Positions 33,080 through 36,325 of a stretch of DNA of 36,325 bases are shown here, one piece after another. The stretch's first letter is position 1. Each line of letters opens with the position of its first letter. A program made the translations under genes and the position numbers. The DNA comes from Syntrophales bacterium. Lineage in GTDB: Bacteria > Desulfobacterota > Syntrophia > Syntrophales > UBA5619. The stretch spans positions 1 to 36,325 of the forward strand of contig JALNYO010000037.1 of NCBI GenBank assembly GCA_023229765.1, given 5' to 3'. The notes below the pieces were generated by a model that worked only from the letters and a program-made list of their open reading frames with translations, was not told the origin of the DNA and ran no database searches.

Positions 33080-33583
33080 ATGTTTCAAGTTGAATTTGAA
33101 AAGTTTGCAGAAATAGCGAGAATAAAATTTGCTACCCTTTGGCCGTCAACAAAATCAACCCCGCCAACCGAAGCCAATATCTCGACCATATTTACTGAAA
33201 TCTACTCCGAGAAGTACTACTGTTTTTCCGAAGTCCCAATTGCGGGGGGGCGAATTGATATGGTTCTTGTAGACAGATTGGGAAAGTCAATTGTCTTCTG
33301 CGAATTTAAATCGAGCAAACCCAATTCAGTTAATGAGATATTATCTGATATTGACCGACTCGATACACTCTCCATTGCAAGCATGCCCTATTATTCGAAA
33401 AATAGTTCGCCGGCTGAAGTGTGGGAGGTTATCTTCCAATGGAGCGAAAACGAGAGTGAAGTCGATAAAAATAAGGTAATTATATCGGAAACGCACCCAC
33501 AGACTTTTCAAAAGGACATCATTGAATGCGAAGATGCGACGCTATTTTGTCTATTCTCAGCCTGGCAAAGAAATCAGAAGTAG
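33080..33583 (+). CDS. Small PD-(D/E)XK nuclease-like protein
   Basis: A 167-residue protein with a PD-(D/E)XK-like core: GGRIDMVLVDRLGKSIVFCEFKSSK gives D60, E75 and K77 as candidate catalytic residues. An upstream Glu-bearing helix (FTEIYSEKYYCFSEVP) could supply the fourth residue. It is a minimal, single-domain member. It follows the WYL regulator by 36 bp and is likely co-transcribed with it. The function is unknown; it may act with, or against, the divergent cassette. Confidence 0.68.
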   Translation: MFQVEFEKFAEIARIKFATLWPSTKSTPPTEANISTIFTEIYSEKYYCFSEVPIAGGRIDMVLVDRLGKSIVFCEFKSSKPNSVNEILSDIDRLDTLSIASMPYYSKNSSPAEVWEVIFQWSENESEVDKNKVIISETHPQTFQKDIIECEDATLFCLFSAWQRNQK

Positions 33584-33606
33584 ATATCATAACGTAAGGA
33601 ATTGCA

Positions 33607-33861
33607 CTACACGATGCGCTCCCCGGTCACGATGATTTCTCGGACGAACGGATCTGTTTCGTCAAAATCGGTGCGGGCAAAAGGTCGGCGGCGGCGAGCG
33701 CGGCAAACGGTCATTTCTTCCAGCACTTCCGGCAGTAGATCAACTATTTTGATCAACATTTTTGCCGCCCCGGAGGGTTCGCGCCGCCCCTGTTCCTACT
33801 GCTCCAGGGTTCGTTTTGATACGCCTGTCAATGCGGCAAAACATGCTTTTCTGTGAAGCGG
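33607..33861 (-). pseudogene. Broken XRE-type antitoxin remnant (internal amber stop)
   Basis: The minus strand reads CFAALTGVSKRTLEQ, then TAG (33796-33798), then EQGRREPSGAAKMLIKIV and LLPEVLEEM. Intact XRE-family antitoxins have Trp (TGG) at the stop position, so a single G-to-A change made the amber codon. The N-terminal half and start are also missing, and the sequence abuts the end of brnA. The tail runs on to a TAG at 33607-33609 with an Arg-rich segment. It is a decayed antitoxin gene whose toxin is not visible. Confidence 0.65.
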
Positions 33862-33870
33862 ATACAGGAA

Positions 33871-34149
33871 TCAAGTGCTTTTCATACGGCGCTCTTGGGC
33901 CTCCATGTAGCGGCGGAGGGCGGCATTGATGCTGCTCTGGTAGCCCCGACCCTTTGTTTTGAAGAAATCCACTACGTCGGGATCAAGCCGGAGGGTGATC
34001 TGTCTCTTCCTGCCTGGCCACAGGGTGGCGCCGGTAAAGAAATCATCATTGAGCTCGGGTGCATCGGAAAAGTCGATATCCCTGTCCTTCATGGACTTAA
34101 GCTTTGCCCCGTCTGTTTTTGATTGCTTTCTCATATCTTGTGCGCTCAT
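33871..34149 (-). CDS. brnA: BrnA-family antitoxin
   Basis: DNA-binding antitoxin of a type II pair, 92 residues. It has the typical DFSDAPELNDDFFTGATLWPGRKRQITLRLDPDVVDFFKTKGRGYQ. The ribbon-helix-helix-type C-terminus follows (INAALRRYMEAQ). It would neutralise BrnT and repress the operon. The start is either the Met at 34149 or the Met at 34134, both within the end of brnT; the overlap of the two genes is usual in this family. It is intact. Confidence 0.9.
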   Translation of the reverse strand: MSAQDMRKQSKTDGAKLKSMKDRDIDFSDAPELNDDFFTGATLWPGRKRQITLRLDPDVVDFFKTKGRGYQSSINAALRRYMEAQERRMKST

Positions 34150-34393
34150 TTTTCGTTGCCTTTCTCATGGAAATAATGCGGATCGTTTCTTGTTCTCTTT
34201 CTGTGAAAATGAGGACGATGACGATCCCGTAGGACATCATGCCGACACCTGTCCACCGATCTTCTCCATAATCTGCACGGTCGTCTAATTTCACAAACAG
34301 CGGATTTTCGAACACCTGCCAGGCATCGGCAAAATCAATCCCGTGTTTTCGGATGTTTTCGCTGTTTTTGTTTTCGTCCCACTCGAAGCGCAT
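34097..34393 (-). CDS. brnT: BrnT-family ribonuclease toxin
   Basis: Toxin of the BrnT/BrnA pair, a RelE-fold ribonuclease. ATG at 34393 gives MRFEWDENKNSENIRKHGIDF, the exact family start; a longer in-frame start is not supported. The catalytic-region motifs DRWTGVGMM and IRIISMRKATKNERTRYEKA are present. At 98 residues it is normal. It lies 70 bp downstream of miaA, and its 3' end overlaps brnA. This module marks the right end of the accessory region. Confidence 0.92.
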   Translation of the reverse strand: MRFEWDENKNSENIRKHGIDFADAWQVFENPLFVKLDDRADYGEDRWTGVGMMSYGIVIVLIFTEREQETIRIISMRKATKNERTRYEKAIKNRRGKA

Positions 34394-34463
34394 TGTAGCT
34401 ACAATAATAACTACATTTCGGACAAAGTCAATACCTTTTCCGGCAATCAGAAAGGCGACGATT

Positions 34464-35396
34464 TTACCGGAGAAAAGAGGCCACAAGTTTCAATGCTGCT
34501 GCGAAATCGCCCGGAGCAAGCCAGATTATTTCCCGGTCGGCGGAAAACCAGGTCATTTGTCTTTTGGCGTACATCCTGGTGTCGCGCTTGATCAGGGCAA
34601 CCGCTTCTTCAAGCTTTGCCTTGCCGCGGACGACGGCGCTTAGATGCCGGTATCCCAAGGACTGCATCGGCTTCAGCGATTCAGCATAACCTCTGCTGAT
34701 GAGCCCCTCCACCTCGTTTAGAAAACCGTCCGCCATCATCTGGTCAGTGCGTCGGTCAATCCGGAGGTTCAGTTCTTCCCGCTCCCGACGCAGACCAATC
34801 CGCAGTGATTCCCAGGGGGCTCTTTGAAAACGGTGCTCCTGCTGATGCTCGACAATGGAGCGACCGGTCAACTCCAGCACCTCCAGGGCGCGGACTATCC
34901 GGATGCCGTCGTGGGGATGGATAGCCGCGGCGGCACGGGGATCCCTGTTTTTGAGCGTTTCGTAGAGATAATTCTTCCCCTTCTCACTAATCTCCGCCTT
35001 CAGCTTTTTGCGCAGCGCTTCATCCGCCGGCGGCCCGTCTATCAATCCGCCGAGGAGCGCCCTGACATAAAGGCCGGTTCCCCCGACGACGAATGGCTGC
35101 TTTCGGGCCTGCTGCAGACAGATTATCGTTTTTGTTGCCACTTCCAGATAGCGCGAGGCGTCGAACGGCTGATCCGGATCAACGACATCGAGCAGATGGT
35201 GGGGGATGCGGCGCCTCTCCTCCGGGGTCGGCTTGGCTGTGCCGATATCCATCTGCCGGTAAACCTGCAGCGAATCGGCGCCGACGATTTCTCCCCGAAA
35301 ATGTTCGGCCAGCTTCAGTGCAAATGCGGACTTCCCGACGCCGGTCGGCCCGAGAATGCAAATCAGCCGGTCGCGAAGAATATCAGGGGCGGCCAT
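34464..35396 (-). CDS. miaA: tRNA dimethylallyltransferase
   Basis: Adds a dimethylallyl group to A37 of tRNAs that read UNN codons. The P-loop is LGPTGVGKSAFALKLAE, and GADSLQVYRQMDIGTAKP and HHLLDVVDP follow. VGGTGLYVRALLGG and the C-terminal QSLGYRHL and TRMYAKRQMTWF complete the family signature. Length, 310 residues, is normal. It begins 6 bp after the mutL stop, with AGGAGAT inside the mutL end; the mutL-miaA order is widely conserved. Confidence 0.96.
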   Translation of the reverse strand: MAAPDILRDRLICILGPTGVGKSAFALKLAEHFRGEIVGADSLQVYRQMDIGTAKPTPEERRRIPHHLLDVVDPDQPFDASRYLEVATKTIICLQQARKQPFVVGGTGLYVRALLGGLIDGPPADEALRKKLKAEISEKGKNYLYETLKNRDPRAAAAIHPHDGIRIVRALEVLELTGRSIVEHQQEHRFQRAPWESLRIGLRREREELNLRIDRRTDQMMADGFLNEVEGLISRGYAESLKPMQSLGYRHLSAVVRGKAKLEEAVALIKRDTRMYAKRQMTWFSADREIIWLAPGDFAAALKLVASFLR

Positions 35397-35402
35397 AACC
35401 GG

Positions 35403-36325
35403 CTATCTCCTCTTGAAGAGCTTTTCCAGCGCATACTTGGAAAAGGCGATCTTCAGCGGGCGGCCGTGCGGACAGGTGGCAATCCCCGGAAACCGGTCCA
35501 GTTCCCGACAGAGGCTCTCCGCCTCGGCGGCGCTCATGCGCTGATTGGCCTTGATTGCGCCCCGGCAGGCCAGGGAGGCAAATATCCGGTCGCGTCTTTC
35601 GAGCAGGGGGATATTTTTATCGACGCCGCCGCATTCGGACAAGAGATCGGCAAGCATCGTCCGGACATCGCCCTCCGCGAAAAAGGCCGGCACGGACTTG
35701 ACGACCACCGAGTCGCCGCCGAACGGCTCTATTTCCATTCCGACATCGGCAAGGATCGGGATAGACTCGACAAGAAAGGAAAGCTCCCGCGGCGGCAGAC
35801 TCATCACCTCCGGAAGCAGCAGCCGCTGACCGGCGCCGCGCTCCTTGGCCGCCTCGGCCTGTCTTCTCATTTTCTCAAATAAAACGCGCTCATGGGCGGC
35901 GTGCTGATCAATAATTACCAGTCCTTCCTCCCCTGCGAAGACAAGATAGGTTCCCTCTACCTGCCCCAGATAAAGCAGATTAGTAAAATAATGTTCCACG
36001 TCCGCCGCGTCTCCCTCATCAGGAACATTTTCGCAGGGCTGTTCAGGCGTTGAATCGTTAATTCCCTCCGTCCCTGCCGGTATTTTGGAAAGTTCGGACA
36101 AATCTGCCGGGCGCTCCGGAATTGCAGGCGCCCGATCATCATTCATTGCCGGATACGTTTGCCGCTCCGGGAAAAATGACGGCAGATCAGAACTCCGTCC
36201 CGGCTGACCGCCAAAATAGAGTTTCTGCGGGCCGGAAGAAATCCGGTAGCGCTTCAGGGCCTCTTCGACACGGTCATTATATGAACCAGGCGCCACCACC
36301 CCCGTGCGATTATCAGTGCGGTTAT
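35403..36325 (-). CDS. mutL: DNA mismatch repair protein MutL, C-terminal part (runs off window)
   Basis: C-terminal dimerisation/endonuclease domain of MutL; the frame stays open to the last base, so the ATPase half lies beyond the window. The endonuclease signature DQHAAHERVLFE (DQHA-x2-E-x4-E), the ACRGAIKAN motif and the C-terminal CPHGRP motif show that this MutL nicks DNA, as in bacteria lacking MutH. The linker before the domain is proline- and acid-rich and poorly conserved. The visible part begins at residues preceding VVAPGSYNDRVEEALKRY. It is upstream of miaA and co-transcribed with it. Confidence 0.95.
   Translation of the reverse strand, partial: NRTDNRTGVVAPGSYNDRVEEALKRYRISSGPQKLYFGGQPGRSSDLPSFFPERQTYPAMNDDRAPAIPERPADLSELSKIPAGTEGINDSTPEQPCENVPDEGDAADVEHYFTNLLYLGQVEGTYLVFAGEEGLVIIDQHAAHERVLFEKMRRQAEAAKERGAGQRLLLPEVMSLPPRELSFLVESIPILADVGMEIEPFGGDSVVVKSVPAFFAEGDVRTMLADLLSECGGVDKNIPLLERRDRIFASLACRGAIKANQRMSAAEAESLCRELDRFPGIATCPHGRPLKIAFSKYALEKLFKRR

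Noticed and set aside
33602..33856. Plus-strand 84-codon frame after the small PD-(D/E)XK gene
   Set aside because: The minus strand of the same stretch carries the recognisable XRE antitoxin remnant; the plus translation has no motif.

Overview
The window looks like a chromosomal contig from an anaerobic Desulfobacterota-type (delta-proteobacterial) bacterium, possibly Syntrophales-like. This is inferred, not shown. It rests on a TRAP transporter, glycolate dehydrogenase and CoA-ligase gene set, a sigma-54-type promoter, and many intergenic hairpin repeats and toxin-antitoxin remnants between housekeeping genes. Most genes lie on the minus strand. I see no rRNA, tRNA, CRISPR array or complete insertion sequence.

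Layout: (1) 0.45-5.2 kb (+): an archaeal-type ATPase and a 1059-residue single-chain type IIG-like restriction-modification protein, then the remnant of an unidentified gene. (2) 5.2-5.8 kb (+): mobA. (3) 5.8-18.2 kb (-): a metabolic module. Read in the direction of transcription it is an ADP-forming CoA ligase (beta, small Cys-rich protein, alpha) plus a malyl-CoA lyase-like CitE protein, then glycolate dehydrogenase glcD-glcE-glcF, then a TRAP transporter (dctP, dctQ, dctM) and two small membrane proteins. Together these can be read as: 2-hydroxyacid uptake, glycolate to glyoxylate, glyoxylate plus acetyl-CoA to malyl-CoA, and malyl-CoA to malate with ATP formed. A near-consensus -24/-12 promoter precedes the ligase operon. 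(4) 18.4-24.7 kb (-): coaE, coaX, birA, nadC and valS, separated by hairpin-rich repeats. (5) 24.7-34.4 kb: an accessory region. It holds an RlaP-type nucleotidyltransferase, decayed MNT/HEPN genes, a DUF4160/DUF2442 pair, and a compact five-gene minus-strand cassette (HTH regulator, 89-residue protein, beta-CASP metallo-beta-lactamase, PD-(D/E)XK protein, HAD phosphatase). The cassette is divergent from a WYL regulator and a second PD-(D/E)XK protein. A broken XRE antitoxin and an intact BrnT/BrnA pair follow. (6) 34.5-36.3 kb (-): miaA and the C-terminal part of mutL, which runs off the window end.

The most interesting items are: the glycolate/malyl-CoA energy module with its embedded Cys-rich protein; two MITE-like elements inserted in that module, with 5-bp target duplications and stems that covary between copies; and the WYL-flanked nuclease cassette, a candidate but unproven defence or RNA-processing system.
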